Shown one piece after another: positions 1 through 10,143 of a DNA stretch of 64,000 nt. Numbering within the stretch: the first letter of the stretch is position 1; the number at the start of each line of letters is the position of its first letter. The notes beneath the pieces are model-generated. The model did no database searches. It had not been told where the DNA came from and saw only the letters and a list, made by a program, of their open reading frames with translations. The position numbers and the translations under genes are program-made. This DNA comes from CAVPHV01 sp963821095 (lineage in GTDB: Bacteria; Actinomycetota; Acidimicrobiia; Spongiisociales; UBA5794), in NCBI GenBank assembly GCA_963821095.1, contig CAWGCJ010000007.1:310001-374000 (forward strand), read 5' to 3'.

Positions 1-611
1 AGTGTCGGCTCGAGCCGTTCATAGGGCAGGAAGCCTCGGGTGGCAACGGAGAATTGTTCGCCATCACGCACCACGAGGGTGGGGAAGCCGGTTGCGGACA
101 TCTTGCGGGCGTATTCGAAGTCGTCCCACGTTTCCTGCTTGATCTCCTCGGATCCGAGCAACTCCAGAAAGCGCTCGGCGTCGACATCGAAGCCTTCGAG
201 CAGCGCCGGATACGCCCCAGGATCGGTGATGTCGACCCGGTCGGCATAGAAGGAGCGCTGCAGTCGGGCAAAGAAGGGGAGCGTTGCCTTCTCGTTGAGA
301 GTACGCATGGTGACCACAGCGGAGCACGGCAGTTCGGTGTCGTAGACCCAACCATCTCGGTCGAGACCCCCGGTGTCGAAGGGTTGCCCTGACGCTTCCT
401 CGACCTGTTCCCAGTGGTGGGCGAGGAACCCACGCAGGTCATCGTCGAGCGGTTCGGCCGACGGTCCGGGACGGAGCCCACCGACAACGGTCCGCAGCGG
501 GATCGTGTAGCGGGCGTCGAGCTGCTCGAGGACCGGGGCGAAACCCCAGCACCACGAGCACATCGGGTCGCCGACGTAGATGAGTTCGAGATCTGGTGCC
601 GCTGTGGTCAT
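1..611 (-). CDS. DsbA-family thioredoxin-like oxidoreductase (3' end outside window)
   Basis: The reverse strand from the ATG at 611 reads without a stop to the window edge, giving about 203 residues of a longer protein. Residues 14-24 hold a GDPMCSWCWGF active site (CxxC followed by WGF), typical of the cytoplasmic DsbA/FrnE-like branch of thioredoxin-fold proteins (COG3531 type). Near the cut end, TGFPTLVV is the cis-Pro loop that faces the CxxC in this fold. No signal peptide is visible, so it probably acts in the cytoplasm on thiol-disulfide exchange; substrate unknown. The gene is divergent from the membrane gene starting at 765, and the 153 bases between them must hold both promoters. 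Confidence 0.85.
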   Translation of the reverse strand, partial: MTTAAPDLELIYVGDPMCSWCWGFAPVLEQLDARYTIPLRTVVGGLRPGPSAEPLDDDLRGFLAHHWEQVEEASGQPFDTGGLDRDGWVYDTELPCSAVVTMRTLNEKATLPFFARLQRSFYADRVDITDPGAYPALLEGFDVDAERFLELLGSEEIKQETWDDFEYARKMSATGFPTLVVRDGEQFSVATRGFLPYERLEPT

Positions 612-764
612 GGGCGGAGTGTACGGTGGCTGGGGGCCCAATCGAGTGGTTGCCCATGGCTGTGGCCATGGTTCCGAGGCAGACTGATCCTCGGTTGTGA
701 CGTGCCTCGACGATATGAGATATGACTGTGGCCCCCCGGCGGCAGGGCCGATAGGTATTACGCC

Positions 765-2912
765 ATGGATGTGATTACGGCTGCGCCGCCTGAGAGCGCC
801 CCTCAGACCAACATGACACGGCCGGCGCAGCGCGCCATGTTGGCGATGTACACAGTCACGATCTTCATCACGTCCGGTCTGCTCTTCCTGGTACAGCCGA
901 TGGTCGGCAAGATCCTCCTCCCTCGGCTCGGCGGGTCGCCGGCCGTCTGGAACACGGCGATGGTGTTCTTCCAGCTGACCCTGCTCGTCGGCTACGCATG
1001 GGCCCACGTGTCACTGTCGTTGCTGCGACTCCGCCCGCACGTCGTTGTGACGATGGGCCTGTTCGGCCTGACGCTGCTCACCCTCCCCGTTGCACTGCCC
1101 CAGGACTGGGTTCCCACGTCGTCGCCGGCGTTGTGGGTGCTCTTTGCGCTGCTGGTCCTCGTCGGTGGTCCCTTCCTCGTGCTGGCGTCGATGTCCCCGA
1201 CATTGCAGCGCTGGCTTTCGCTGAGTCGCCACCCTCACGGTTCCGACCCCTACTTCCTCTATGCCGCCAGCAACGCCGGAAGCCTGTTGGGTTTGCTCGC
1301 CTATCCGTTGATCATCGAACCGGCGCTGACCACAGCCGACCAGACCGTGTTGTGGTCGTGGATGTATGCAGGAGCGGCCGTGGCGGTGGCGATCTGCGGC
1401 GTCGTCGCGATCCGGTTCCGCCGGCCACCGCAACACAATGTCGCCACGGAGGTAGTCGCCGACAACGGGGGTTTCCGGTGGCGATGGATCGGTCTTTCTG
1501 CCGTTCCTGCTGCCCTACTGCTGGCCGTCACCCACCACATCACCACGGACGTTGCCGCAGTTCCGCTGCTCTGGGTGATTCCCCTGGCGATCTATCTCGT
1601 CACCTTCATCGTTGCGTTTGGCCCCAATCCGCGATGGCTGCAGCGAGGGTCGGCGATGGCACTCAAGCTGTTGGTCGCACCGCTGGCGCTCACGTTCATC
1701 GTCGGTGTGCCCCTCGGTGTCGGTCTTGTTGTCAATCTCGGCGTCTTCACGGCGGCAGCGATGTTGATGCACAGCCTGCTTGCGGACTCGCGTCCCGCCG
1801 CGGCCGATCTGACCCGCTACTACTTGGCTGTTTCGGTGGGAGGTGCGATCGGAGGCACGTTGACGGCCCTGGTTGCGCCGACCATCTTCCCGGTGGTGCT
1901 CGAATACCCGGTTGCCGTCGCTCTGGCCCTTGCATTCATCCCAGTAGCCGTTGCCGGTTTCGGTGGCTCGGCCCGCAGCCGGATCATCGCCCTGGTCGTC
2001 TCGGTGATGGGACTTGTCGCCGTCGTCGCTCTCCTCGGGGACATCGACGACGACGCCTTGATCGGAATCGTCGTCGGGATCATTCTCATTGCCGTCTACG
2101 TTGTCTCCGGCGGCCCCCGTCAGTACGCGGTCGCGGTCGGCATCGTCCTGGTCGGGTTGACCTTGCTTCCGTTGCGCAGCGCCGTCGTCGCCGACAGAAG
2201 CTTCTTCGGTGTCGTCCGAGTCGAGCGCACCGCAGACGAGACGACGCTGTGGAGTGGCTCCACGGTCCATGGGATTCAACTCAACGATCCCGCGTACGCC
2301 CGAGTCCCGACGTCGTACTACCACCCGTCGGGACCCCTGGGGGACGTGATGGCGGCGCCGCTCGCCGACTCGCGCCAGATTGCTGTGATCGGTCTCGGGG
2401 CGGCGACCATCGTGGCCTACGGCCAGCCGGGGGACCACTTCACGTTCTACGAGATCGATCCGACCATGGCTCGTATTGCGGAGGATCCGGAGTTGTTCAC
2501 CTTCCTCGCCGACACCGCGGCTTCGGTGGACATTGCCATCGGTGACGGCCGACTACTCCTCGAACAAGACGGGAGCCGCTACGACGTTGTCATCGTCGAC
2601 GCCTTCTCATCCGACGCGATCCCGGCACACCTCATCACGGCTGAGGCGATGGGGCTCTATGTCGAGCACCTTGCTCCCGGTGGGGTGGTGGTGTATCACA
2701 TCAGTAACCGCCATCTCGACCTGGCGCCGATCGTTGCCCGGCAAGCGGATGCCCTGGGATTTGCCTCTGCGGTCCGATTCGACCGCAACGTCAGCGCAGC
2801 TGAGAGCGCCCAGGGCAAGGAGGCATCGACGTGGATTGTCGTTGCGCCCTCGGTGGAGTCGCTGCGCGCGGTAGCGAGCCATTCCGAGTGGGTGGATGCT
2901 CGGGTTCAGTGA
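765..2912 (+). CDS. Membrane protein fused to spermidine-synthase-like domain
   Basis: A 715-residue protein. The first two thirds are a run of hydrophobic helices of the type found in fused MFS/spermidine synthase proteins. The last 250 residues form a Rossmann methyltransferase-like domain: VIGLGAATIVAYG is the glycine-rich nucleotide loop, TFYEIDP the acidic end of strand 2, AIGDGR and VVIVDAFSSDAIP the following strands. In true spermidine synthases this domain moves aminopropyl from decarboxylated SAM to putrescine; whether this fused form does so is not established. The usual polyamine synthesis partners are not adjacent, so aminopropyl transfer is only a family-level guess. The frame is intact. 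Confidence 0.8.
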   Translation: MDVITAAPPESAPQTNMTRPAQRAMLAMYTVTIFITSGLLFLVQPMVGKILLPRLGGSPAVWNTAMVFFQLTLLVGYAWAHVSLSLLRLRPHVVVTMGLFGLTLLTLPVALPQDWVPTSSPALWVLFALLVLVGGPFLVLASMSPTLQRWLSLSRHPHGSDPYFLYAASNAGSLLGLLAYPLIIEPALTTADQTVLWSWMYAGAAVAVAICGVVAIRFRRPPQHNVATEVVADNGGFRWRWIGLSAVPAALLLAVTHHITTDVAAVPLLWVIPLAIYLVTFIVAFGPNPRWLQRGSAMALKLLVAPLALTFIVGVPLGVGLVVNLGVFTAAAMLMHSLLADSRPAAADLTRYYLAVSVGGAIGGTLTALVAPTIFPVVLEYPVAVALALAFIPVAVAGFGGSARSRIIALVVSVMGLVAVVALLGDIDDDALIGIVVGIILIAVYVVSGGPRQYAVAVGIVLVGLTLLPLRSAVVADRSFFGVVRVERTADETTLWSGSTVHGIQLNDPAYARVPTSYYHPSGPLGDVMAAPLADSRQIAVIGLGAATIVAYGQPGDHFTFYEIDPTMARIAEDPELFTFLADTAASVDIAIGDGRLLLEQDGSRYDVVIVDAFSSDAIPAHLITAEAMGLYVEHLAPGGVVVYHISNRHLDLAPIVARQADALGFASAVRFDRNVSAAESAQGKEASTWIVVAPSVESLRAVASHSEWVDARVQ

Positions 2913-2991
2913 GAGCACTCCGCTGTGGACGGACTCGTTCTCGAACGTGATCTCGGCGCTCCGCTGAGAGCGCGGCAGTTCGGCAGCCTCT

Positions 2992-3503
2992 CTATGTCAA
3001 TCTGTAGCGGTAGCCGAGCAGCCTGACGTCCGGTTCCGGGGTCCAGTCGAGGTGGCGGTCCCGCTCGAAGCCCATCGTCTCGTACATCTGCTGTGCCGAG
3101 TCATCCACCGAGTGGTGTGGAGATAGACGGTGGTCCTGCCGGCAGCCCTTGCATGGCGGAGACACTCCTCGGTGAGCGCCCGGCCGAGGCCGCTCCTACG
3201 CCGTTCTGGGTCGACGCCCAGCATCCTGATGCCGGCACCTTCGGGGTCGTCGAACTCGGCTGCCGGCACCAACGACGACGGAACATACGTCACGGTGCCG
3301 AGGACCTCACCGGCGTCGACGGCAACCAGCACCACGCAGTCCTCGGCCCTGGCCCGCACATTCGAGAGTTCGGCAATCAGTTCCTGGCTCGGGGGCATGT
3401 CGGGGATTGCGGCATAGCAGCGTACGAGCAGATGGCCGACGGCGGGGTACTCGTCGGGGAGGGCAAGCCGGATGAGCGGTAGTGGCACGCACCAGTGTGC
3501 CAC
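2992..3503 (-). CDS. GNAT-family N-acetyltransferase (frameshifted as given)
   Basis: GTG start at 3503. The acetyl-CoA site is visible as MLGVDPERRRSGLGRALTEECL, the usual R/Q-x-x-G-x-G/A loop. Near 3110 the frame is lost: the protein continues one frame over as VDDSAQQMYETMGFERD, the normal end of a GNAT fold, and stops at 2992-2994. One base appears to be missing in the codon before GTGGAT. The gene lies 17 bases downstream of the end of the Thr/Pro-rich secreted protein gene and may share its transcript. Substrate cannot be told from sequence. Confidence 0.75.
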
Positions 3504-3519
3504 GGAGACGCCGCCGGGC

Positions 3520-4765
3520 TCAAGCTCGAGATCGATGCCCGCCGGCGCGGCCCCAGGCCCATGATCATCAGCGCCGCAGTGAGCAGGCTGAGCATTGCGG
3601 CTGGAAGCAGGTTGAACCCCAGTTGCTCGACGATGCTGCGAAACGCCACCCCCAGCCCCACCATCACCGGTACCTGCCGGGGAGGTTCAGCGCTCGGAGT
3701 TCGGAAGCCACCGCAAGGGCTGGATCGATCGGTTTTGGCAGGGCAACGATCAGCGGTTCGTCGTCTTGTTGCACCGGCGTCTCCACGGGAGGTGGCGGCG
3801 GAGTGCCGTCGCCGGGCGATGGCGGCGGCACCGGCAGCCCCGTGTCGGGGGCAGCTGTGGTTGTCGTCTCGGGCGGCGCGGTGGTCGGCGGCGGCGGTGC
3901 GGTTGTGGTCGTCGGGCGCAGGGTCGTGGTCGTGACCCCGGGGGCCAAGGTCGTCGTGGTGGTCGATGTCGGCGGTACGAGCGTGGTGGTAGTCGTCGTC
4001 GTGCGGGTGGCCGTGGTGGTGGTCGTCGTCGGCGGCGGGTGGTGGTCGGGGGGCGGCGGTCGGGTGGTCGTGGTCGGCGAGCTGGTCGTGGTGGTGGTCG
4101 TCGGTGGTTGGGTCGTGGTCGATCGGTGGTTGGGTTGTGGTGGTCGGTTCGACGGTCTCGCCGAGGGTGACGACCAAGCGGCTGTCGTATGCGGCCGTGT
4201 CGTAGGCGAGCCACATGTCGTCGCTCGACGCATTGCTCACGATCACCTTGACTGCGACACGCTCGTTGGAAGCGACGGCGCGGCTCACCGTCCCGAACGA
4301 GAACACTTGTTCCTGCCAGTCGCCGTCACTCCATGGATCGATGTCGTGTTGTTCGTGGCGATGAGTTCACAGCTATTGCCCCCGCCATTGCAGACCATCA
4401 GGTACACGGTGATCGAACCCCTACCGGTTGGAATCCGCGCACCGCGCTCCACAAGTGAAGGCGGGCTTCACCGTTGAGGTCAGCCGCCCGTGGTCGAATA
4501 CCACGCCTGGTACTTGTCCCAGCCGAACTCGTTGAAACCCGAACCGCCTCTGGTGATGGTGAACCCGGATCGGGGTTGCGGACGCTGTCATAGTTTGGGA
4601 GCGGCCGGGCCGGCGGCGGACTGCGCCGAGGTCGGCCCACAAACTCCATTACCAAGGAGATAGAAAGCGAGGGTGTCCGTGGCGCCGACTTCCGGGACCA
4701 CAACCGTAAAACAGGACCGATATCAGCAGTAACCACCCGCCAACGACTACCAGCGCACGCTTCAT
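3520..4765 (-). CDS. Secreted Thr/Pro-rich surface protein with C-terminal membrane anchor (several frameshifts)
   Basis: The start at 4765 gives MKRALVVVGGWLLLISVLFYGC, a clear signal peptide, possibly a lipoprotein type. By switching frames several times one can follow an extracellular beta-rich domain (VYLMVCNGGGNSCELIATNN, then AVKVIVSNASSDDMWLAYD), a linker of about 120 residues made almost only of Thr and Pro (about 3780-4130), and a C-terminal helix (FNLLPAAMLSLLTAALMIMG) followed by Arg residues. The most likely end is the TGA at 3520-3522. The ATG overlaps the stop of the upstream kinase gene (TGATG), so the two are translationally coupled and the protein may be a ligand-binding or output partner of that sensor. 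Function unknown. At least five frame changes are needed, so the limits are approximate. Confidence 0.55.
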
Positions 4766-6137
4766 CAGGCAACCATCTCGGTTGCGACCGCCTCCAGTCC
4801 GCGGCAGCCGCGCCGGCAGCGACAGCGAGAAGCAGGTCCAACTATCAACGGTACGTTCGACCGTCAGATCGCCCTCCATTTCACGAGCGAGTTCACGGGC
4901 GACCGCAAGCCCATGCCAAGGCTGCCGGTGACCAAGGCTCTGCTGCCTTCGTTGATGAACGGTTCAAACAGGCTGTGCTGGCGTCCGAGGGGATGCCGGG
5001 GCCGTCGTCGGCGATGACAAGCGTCCCCGGCCCTCTTCTTTGAGAACCACCACTCGAATGTTGGGGCCACCGTGGCGACGGCGTTCGAGAGCAGGTTCCT
5101 GGTGATGTGCACGATACGGTCGGCGTCTCCCTTGACCCAGAGTTACCGGGGATCGATCTGGACTTCACGGCCGAAGCCTCAGCCGCCTCGACCATCGGCC
5201 TGATGGTTGCCATGACCTCGATGTCGCCCGTGTCGAGTTCGACGATGTCATGGTCGAAGCGGGCGGCGACGAGGAAGTCCTCGACCATGCGGGCCAACTC
5301 TTTCGCCTCGGCGTCGATTACCTCGACCATGTCGTGCTGTGCCGGCGACATCGTCTGATCGTCCTTGAGGATGTCGGCGAACCCCGAGATGCTGGTCAAC
5401 GGTGTCCGCAATTCGTGAGAGACGGCGGCAATCAGGTTGTCCTTCGCCTCCGCGACGGTGCGGTGGGTCTCGAGGCGGGCGTCCATCCGGATGGTTCCTC
5501 GCGAAGCTGCGCCTTCGCACGGCGTCGATAGAAGAGCAACGCGATGCGGGTACGAGGAGCACCACGATGAACTGGAACACGGTCCCGATGTACCCGGCGC
5601 TCGCCTCGGTCTGCTGGATTCGCTGCGTTGCCGCGTCCTGAGATGCGGTGAGGGCGGCCACCGCTTGGGCGCGGACCGGCTCGAGGTCTTCGTCGAGAGT
5701 CACCAGGGCGAGGTCGATGTCGTCGTTGTTGAGCGCGACGAGGATGGCCTCTCCAGATCGAGCAGGGGGGTGACCGCCACGACCGCGACTCGGTCTGCCT
5801 CCGGCCGTGCCGCCCAGTACAGGGCGGTATCGAGCGGTATCGGGCCTCGGCGAGGGCCGCGGCGGTCTGCTCAGGGTCGGCTTCATCGTCCTCGGCCAGC
5901 AGGATGGCTTGCCCGATGCCAACCGGGCCGATTCGGAAGAACCGACATGGCGTTGGCCCAATGCAGCGATCGTGCGTTCTGGGCGATCCGTCCTGAGGTG
6001 GTCGCTCCGGCGAACACGATGGCGGCGACCACGAGGGCGATGACGCCGAGTACGGCCACGTCATGGCTGCAACACCATTCGACTGGGCTTCGGGGTCCGT
6101 TTGCCGGCCGCGCGCCGGTGGGATCGTGGGGTTCCAT
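4764..6137 (-). CDS. Membrane sensor histidine kinase (several frameshifts)
   Basis: ATG at 6137. A first membrane helix (LGVIALVVAAIVFAGA) is followed by an external region of about 120 residues, a second helix (FQFIVVLLVPALLFYRRR), then the HisKA H-box NLIAAVSHELRTPLTSISGF with the phospho-accepting His, an N-box in another frame (RIVHITRNLLSNAV), and the ATP-lid motifs IADDGPGIP and GMGLAVARELAREMEGDL. These blocks lie in three different frames, so at least five indels are present. The most likely stop is the TGA at 4764-4766, overlapping the next start. No response regulator gene is adjacent; the coupled downstream gene encodes a secreted surface protein instead. The signal sensed is unknown. 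Confidence 0.7.
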
Positions 6138-6222
6138 TTTTAATGTTTCGGCAGATCACCAGCCAAATCTCTAGTAGTGCCGCCGGACTCGTAGCCGAAC
6201 CGGCAGGATCCGAGGAGTACCC

Positions 6223-8910
6223 CTAGCGCCGCGCCGGATCAGGTGTGTCGGGGTCGATCCCGAAGCGGGCAATGGCATCTTGGACCAGGGCCGGCTCGAT
6301 CTTCCCCTGGTCGGCAAGACCGGAGAGTACGGCAACGATGATGTTGGCGGCGTCGATCTCGAAGAACTCACGCAGCGCCTCGCGGGTGTCGCTGCGGCCA
6401 AAGCCATCGGTACCGAGTGGGATGAACGTGCCGGGGACCCATCGCGCCACCTGGTCTGGGACCGCCTTCATGTAGTCGGTTACCGCAACGACGGGCCCCG
6501 ACGAGCCTGCCAGCATGCGTGTCACGTACGGGAACCGCCGCTTTTCGCCGGGGTGGAGCCGGTTCCACCGTTCCGCCTCGAGGGCATCCTCGCGCAGCCG
6601 CTTGTACGACGTTGCGCTCCACAACTCGGCTCCTACGCCATAGTGGTCGGCCAACTCAGTTTGGGCCTGGCGGGCCGCCCCCTGCAGCGGGCCGGAGAAC
6701 AGGATGGTGGCCTTGTTCTGAGTGTCTTCGGGAGCCTTGGCCCACTGGTAGAGCCCGGCGATGATGCCCTGGTCGATTCCCTCGGGCTTCGCCGGCTGGG
6801 CGTAGTTCTCGTTGTAGAGGGTCAGGTAGTAGTAGATGTCCTCGTTGGCGACGTACATCCGGTGGAGGCCATCGCGCACGATCGTCGCCATCTCGTAGGC
6901 GAAGGCCGGGTCGTAGGCCTGGCATACCGGCACCGTCGAAGCGAGCAGATGACTCTGGCCGTCCTGATGTTGGAGACCCTCGCCGAGCAGCGTGGTGCGG
7001 CCGGCTGTTGCCCCAAGAAGGAAGCCACGGGCTCCGGCGTCGGCGGCGAGCCACAGCAGATCACCGACCCGCTGGAAGCCAAACATCGAATAGAACGCGT
7101 AGAACGGGACCATCGGCACGCCGCGGTTTACGTATGCGGTGGCGGCTGCGATCCAACTTGCCGTCGCCCCCGCCTCGGTGATGCCTTGCTCGAGGATCTG
7201 GCCGTCGGTCCCTTCCTTGTAGGAGAGAATCATCTGGTGGTCGACGGGTTCGTAGAGCTGGCCCTTCGATGAGTAGATCTTGAGTTCCTTGAACAGGGCA
7301 TCCATCCCAAAGGTGCGTCCCTCGTCGGGAACGATCGGGACGACCCGCGACCCGAACTTCTCATCGCGGGCGAGGTTGCGCAGCAACCGGGTGAAGGCGC
7401 CCGTGGTCGAGACCTGGTTGGTTCCCGATCCGGCATCGAACTCGGTGAACGCTTTGTCGTCGGGCATCTCGAGGGGGCGGCGTGTCCGCATCACGCGGCT
7501 GGGGAGCGCCCCATCGAGCGCCTTGCGACGCTCCTGGAGGTACCGCACCTCCGGAGAATCCACCGGGGGTCGGTAGTAGGGGATCTCCCCGCTCTCGAGC
7601 ACCTCAGTCGGGATGTCATCCTGCAGCCCGAGGTTGTCACGTAGGGCGACGAGCTGCTCGGTTGTGAGCTTCTTCACCGAGTGCGTTGTGTTGCCACCTT
7701 GGATGCCGGGTCCGAGCTGCCAGCCCTTGATGGTCTTGGCGAGGATCACCGTTGGCGCCAGCGGCGTCTCAGTCGCCGAACGGTAGGCGGCGTACACCTT
7801 CTTGTAGTCGAGCCCGCCACGGCGCAACGCCCAGATCTCGTCGTCGCTCATGTCCTCGACGATCTTGCGCAGCCGAGGATCAGGACCGAAGAAGTAGTCG
7901 CGCACGAAGGCGCCGTCCTCGGCCTTGAAACGCTGGTATTCCCCGTCGATGGTGAGGTTCATCTTGTTGACGAGGACGCCCTCCGCGTCGCGCGCCAACA
8001 ACGGGTCCCAGTTCGATCCCCAGATGACTTTGATGACGTTCCAACCGGCGCCGCGGAACACCGCCTCGAGTTCCTGAACGATCTTCCCGTTGCCTCGGAC
8101 CGGCCCGTCGAGACGCTGCAGATTGCAGTTGATGACCCAGATCAGGTTGTCGAGATTCTCCCGTCCGGCGAGTGAGATCGAGCCGAGCGATTCCGGTTCG
8201 TCGGTCTCCCCGTCGCCGAGGAAACACCACACCTTCGAGTCGGAGGTGTCATCGATCCGGCGGTCGTCGAGGTACTTGAGGAACTGGGCGTGGTAGATCG
8301 AGTTGATAGGACCGAGGCCCATCGAAACCGTGGGGTACTCCCAGAAGTCGGGCATGAGCTTGGGGTGGGGATAGCTCGACAGCCCACCGCCGATTTCGCG
8401 CCGGAACCGATCGAGATCCACTTCCTCGAGGCGATGCTCCAAGAATGCCCGGGCGTAGACACCGGGGGCAGCATGGCCCTGGAGGTAGATGTGGTCGCCG
8501 GGCAGACCGTTGTCCTTGCCCCGGAAGAAGTGGTTGAAGCCGACCTCGTAGAGCATGGCCGAGGAAGCGAACGTCGAGAGGTGGCCTCCGATGCCGTCGG
8601 CGGCCTTGTTGGCCCGGATCACCATGACGGCGGCGTTCCACCGGATGATCTTGCGGATACGGCTTTCGATGTACTCATCGCCGGGGAACCACGCCTCCTG
8701 TTCCGGAGGGATGGTGTTGATGTAGGGCGTCGACACGGAAGCCGGTACGCCGACGTTCTGGGCGCGGGCATGCGAAATCATCTTGGTAAGCAGGAATTGG
8801 GCGCGTCGCTGCCCGTCGCTCTGGATCACGGTGTCGAGCGAATCCAGCCACTCCTGAGTCTCGTCGTTGTCCGTGTCCGGTATCTGATGATGAAATCCGT
8901 CGATGATCAT
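6223..8910 (-). CDS. aceE: Pyruvate dehydrogenase E1 component, homodimeric type
   Basis: An intact 895-residue protein, the length expected for AceE (E. coli 887). It decarboxylates pyruvate on thiamine diphosphate and passes the acetyl group to the lipoyl domain of E2. The ThDP motif begins at Gly232 (GDGETDEPES) and ends about 30 residues on at VINCN. Conserved E1 blocks such as AVPDQVARWVPG and PLGTDGFGRSDTR near the C-terminus match the family. The ATG at 8910 begins MIIDGFHHQ. It lies 48 bases downstream of the PQ-loop gene on the same strand. No E2 or E3 gene is adjacent, as is common for this E1 type in actinobacteria. Confidence 0.97.
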   Translation of the reverse strand: MIIDGFHHQIPDTDNDETQEWLDSLDTVIQSDGQRRAQFLLTKMISHARAQNVGVPASVSTPYINTIPPEQEAWFPGDEYIESRIRKIIRWNAAVMVIRANKAADGIGGHLSTFASSAMLYEVGFNHFFRGKDNGLPGDHIYLQGHAAPGVYARAFLEHRLEEVDLDRFRREIGGGLSSYPHPKLMPDFWEYPTVSMGLGPINSIYHAQFLKYLDDRRIDDTSDSKVWCFLGDGETDEPESLGSISLAGRENLDNLIWVINCNLQRLDGPVRGNGKIVQELEAVFRGAGWNVIKVIWGSNWDPLLARDAEGVLVNKMNLTIDGEYQRFKAEDGAFVRDYFFGPDPRLRKIVEDMSDDEIWALRRGGLDYKKVYAAYRSATETPLAPTVILAKTIKGWQLGPGIQGGNTTHSVKKLTTEQLVALRDNLGLQDDIPTEVLESGEIPYYRPPVDSPEVRYLQERRKALDGALPSRVMRTRRPLEMPDDKAFTEFDAGSGTNQVSTTGAFTRLLRNLARDEKFGSRVVPIVPDEGRTFGMDALFKELKIYSSKGQLYEPVDHQMILSYKEGTDGQILEQGITEAGATASWIAAATAYVNRGVPMVPFYAFYSMFGFQRVGDLLWLAADAGARGFLLGATAGRTTLLGEGLQHQDGQSHLLASTVPVCQAYDPAFAYEMATIVRDGLHRMYVANEDIYYYLTLYNENYAQPAKPEGIDQGIIAGLYQWAKAPEDTQNKATILFSGPLQGAARQAQTELADHYGVGAELWSATSYKRLREDALEAERWNRLHPGEKRRFPYVTRMLAGSSGPVVAVTDYMKAVPDQVARWVPGTFIPLGTDGFGRSDTREALREFFEIDAANIIVAVLSGLADQGKIEPALVQDAIARFGIDPDTPDPARR

Positions 8911-8958
8911 GCCCGCAGGTTACCGAGGCTGAACAGGCAATGGCCGGTCTGCTTCCAC

Positions 8959-9564
8959 TCAGGCACTGCTCGGGGCCGGTTCGAGCCAGCGGTTCCGAGT
9001 CATGGTGTAGCGGGCCAGCATCATCATGGAGGCGATGGTGGCGAGGACGGCGAACAGCATCAGCGGCACATCCGCATAGAACCATCCGTAGTAACCCCAC
9101 AGCAGGCCTTCAACCAGACCGATGGCCCATGTCTCCGGAGCGATGCCGCGCGGCGTGCGGGCCCGGTAGGCGGTCCACACGCTCGGCGCCACTTGCACGG
9201 CGTGCGAAAGGCCGAGCACGATGCCGAGCGCAGACCAACCGCCGCCGACGGCGACCGCGGCCAGCGTCGCCGCCCAGATTGTTCCCGCGGTGAGGGCCGT
9301 CGAAGTCTTCACGCCGGCTCGGATCAGAAGCACAAAGGTCATGGCGTATGCCACCGTCACCAACGCGGTCGCCGGGACGGTCAGCCAAAGGCCCTCTTGG
9401 GCGAGGTACACGGTCCACGCCAGGTTGGTGACAAAGCCGAAGGCCGCCCATGTTGGGGAGACACCGTCGACCAAGCCGGTGCGATACAACTTGAGCATCT
9501 GGGGCACGAGCGCCAGCACGGCGAGGACCGTGCCGGCGATGGCGGCGGAGGAAGCGAGCAACAT
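8959..9564 (-). CDS. PQ-loop repeat membrane protein (SWEET/SemiSWEET-like)
   Basis: A 201-residue protein made of about seven hydrophobic helices. Two PQ-loop-like segments are visible: LALVPQMLKLYRTGLVDGVSPTW near the N-terminus and VAPSVWTAYRARTPRGIAPETW near residue 130, the second with Pro-Ser replacing Pro-Gln. This is the double-repeat arrangement of PQ-loop transporters, which carry sugars or amino acids in characterised cases; the substrate here is unknown. It lies upstream of aceE on the same strand, so the two may be co-transcribed. Confidence 0.7.
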   Translation of the reverse strand: MLLASSAAIAGTVLAVLALVPQMLKLYRTGLVDGVSPTWAAFGFVTNLAWTVYLAQEGLWLTVPATALVTVAYAMTFVLLIRAGVKTSTALTAGTIWAATLAAVAVGGGWSALGIVLGLSHAVQVAPSVWTAYRARTPRGIAPETWAIGLVEGLLWGYYGWFYADVPLMLFAVLATIASMMMLARYTMTRNRWLEPAPSSA

Positions 9565-9594
9565 GAGGCGGGCAGTCTACGGGCGTCCCGCAGG

Positions 9595-9623
9595 CAAAAG
9601 GGCCCCGGAGGGGGCCGGGGCCG
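9595..9623 (-). terminator. Rho-independent terminator of the small secreted protein gene
   Basis: GGCCCCG (9601-9607) pairs with CGGGGCC (9616-9622). Read on the minus strand the stem is followed by CTTTTGC. It sits 26 bases past the stop of the gene at 9649-10006 and ahead of the PQ-loop gene. Confidence 0.5.
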
Positions 9624-9648
9624 AATTCGTTTGAACGAAGCTGAGAGA

Positions 9649-10006
9649 TCAGCTCTCCGATGGCTCGGAGGGGTCTCCGTAACACTTGTACGAGCTCAAC
9701 ACGAGCTTGCCGGGGAGGTTGTCGCACGCCGTGATGAGGTCGCGTAGCTACGAACCGAGTAGTGCTGGGTCTTGCCCTTGCCGACGGCTCGGGCATCCTT
9801 GGTGACGATGCCGGTGCTGAACGTTACCTCGATGGTGCCGGGTCGGAGAACTTCGGCGCCTTGTTGTGAACGAAGTGCCAGAGACCTTCGCCCTCACACT
9901 CGATGTTCTGGGCTGCTCTTGAGTGACGTGGTGCAGGCACAGCCGGGCCAGACCAAGCCGTGGCGCACCGACAAACTGAGAAGTGTGCGAACACGCATAC
10001 CTTCAC
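9649..10006 (-). CDS. Small secreted protein of unknown function (frameshifted)
   Basis: A good ribosome site (AAAGGAAG) precedes a GTG at 10006; an ATG at 9998 is an alternative. The protein can be followed as IECEGEGLWHFVHNKAPKFSDP, then one frame over as TIEVTFSTGIVTKDARAVGKG and HYSVRS, then over again as DLITACDNLPGKLVLSSYKCYGD to a TGA at 9649-9651. The pattern of an aromatic WHFV block, short beta strands and spaced cysteines suggests a small extracellular beta domain; I cannot name the family. Two to three indels are needed, so the true N-terminus is uncertain. Confidence 0.45.
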
Positions 10007-10143
10007 GATTCTTCCTTTGTCCCTGGTTGACATACCGATGAGATGTGGACTGGCGACTTCTGTCGACCTTCTTCGGGACCGAGGTCCCTGTCTGTCTGGT
10101 CGTCGGCCGGCCAGGCTGTGGGGACAAAACGAAGGAGAACTTG

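Noticed and set aside
3760..4130. GTGGTCGTC-like microsatellite
   Set aside because: It is the reverse reading of Thr/Pro codons in a secreted linker, as is the similar run at 33965-34080.
2992..6137. Genuine pseudogene cluster
   Set aside because: Motifs are preserved on both sides of each shift and the same error type hits essential genes elsewhere, so sequence error is the simpler reading.
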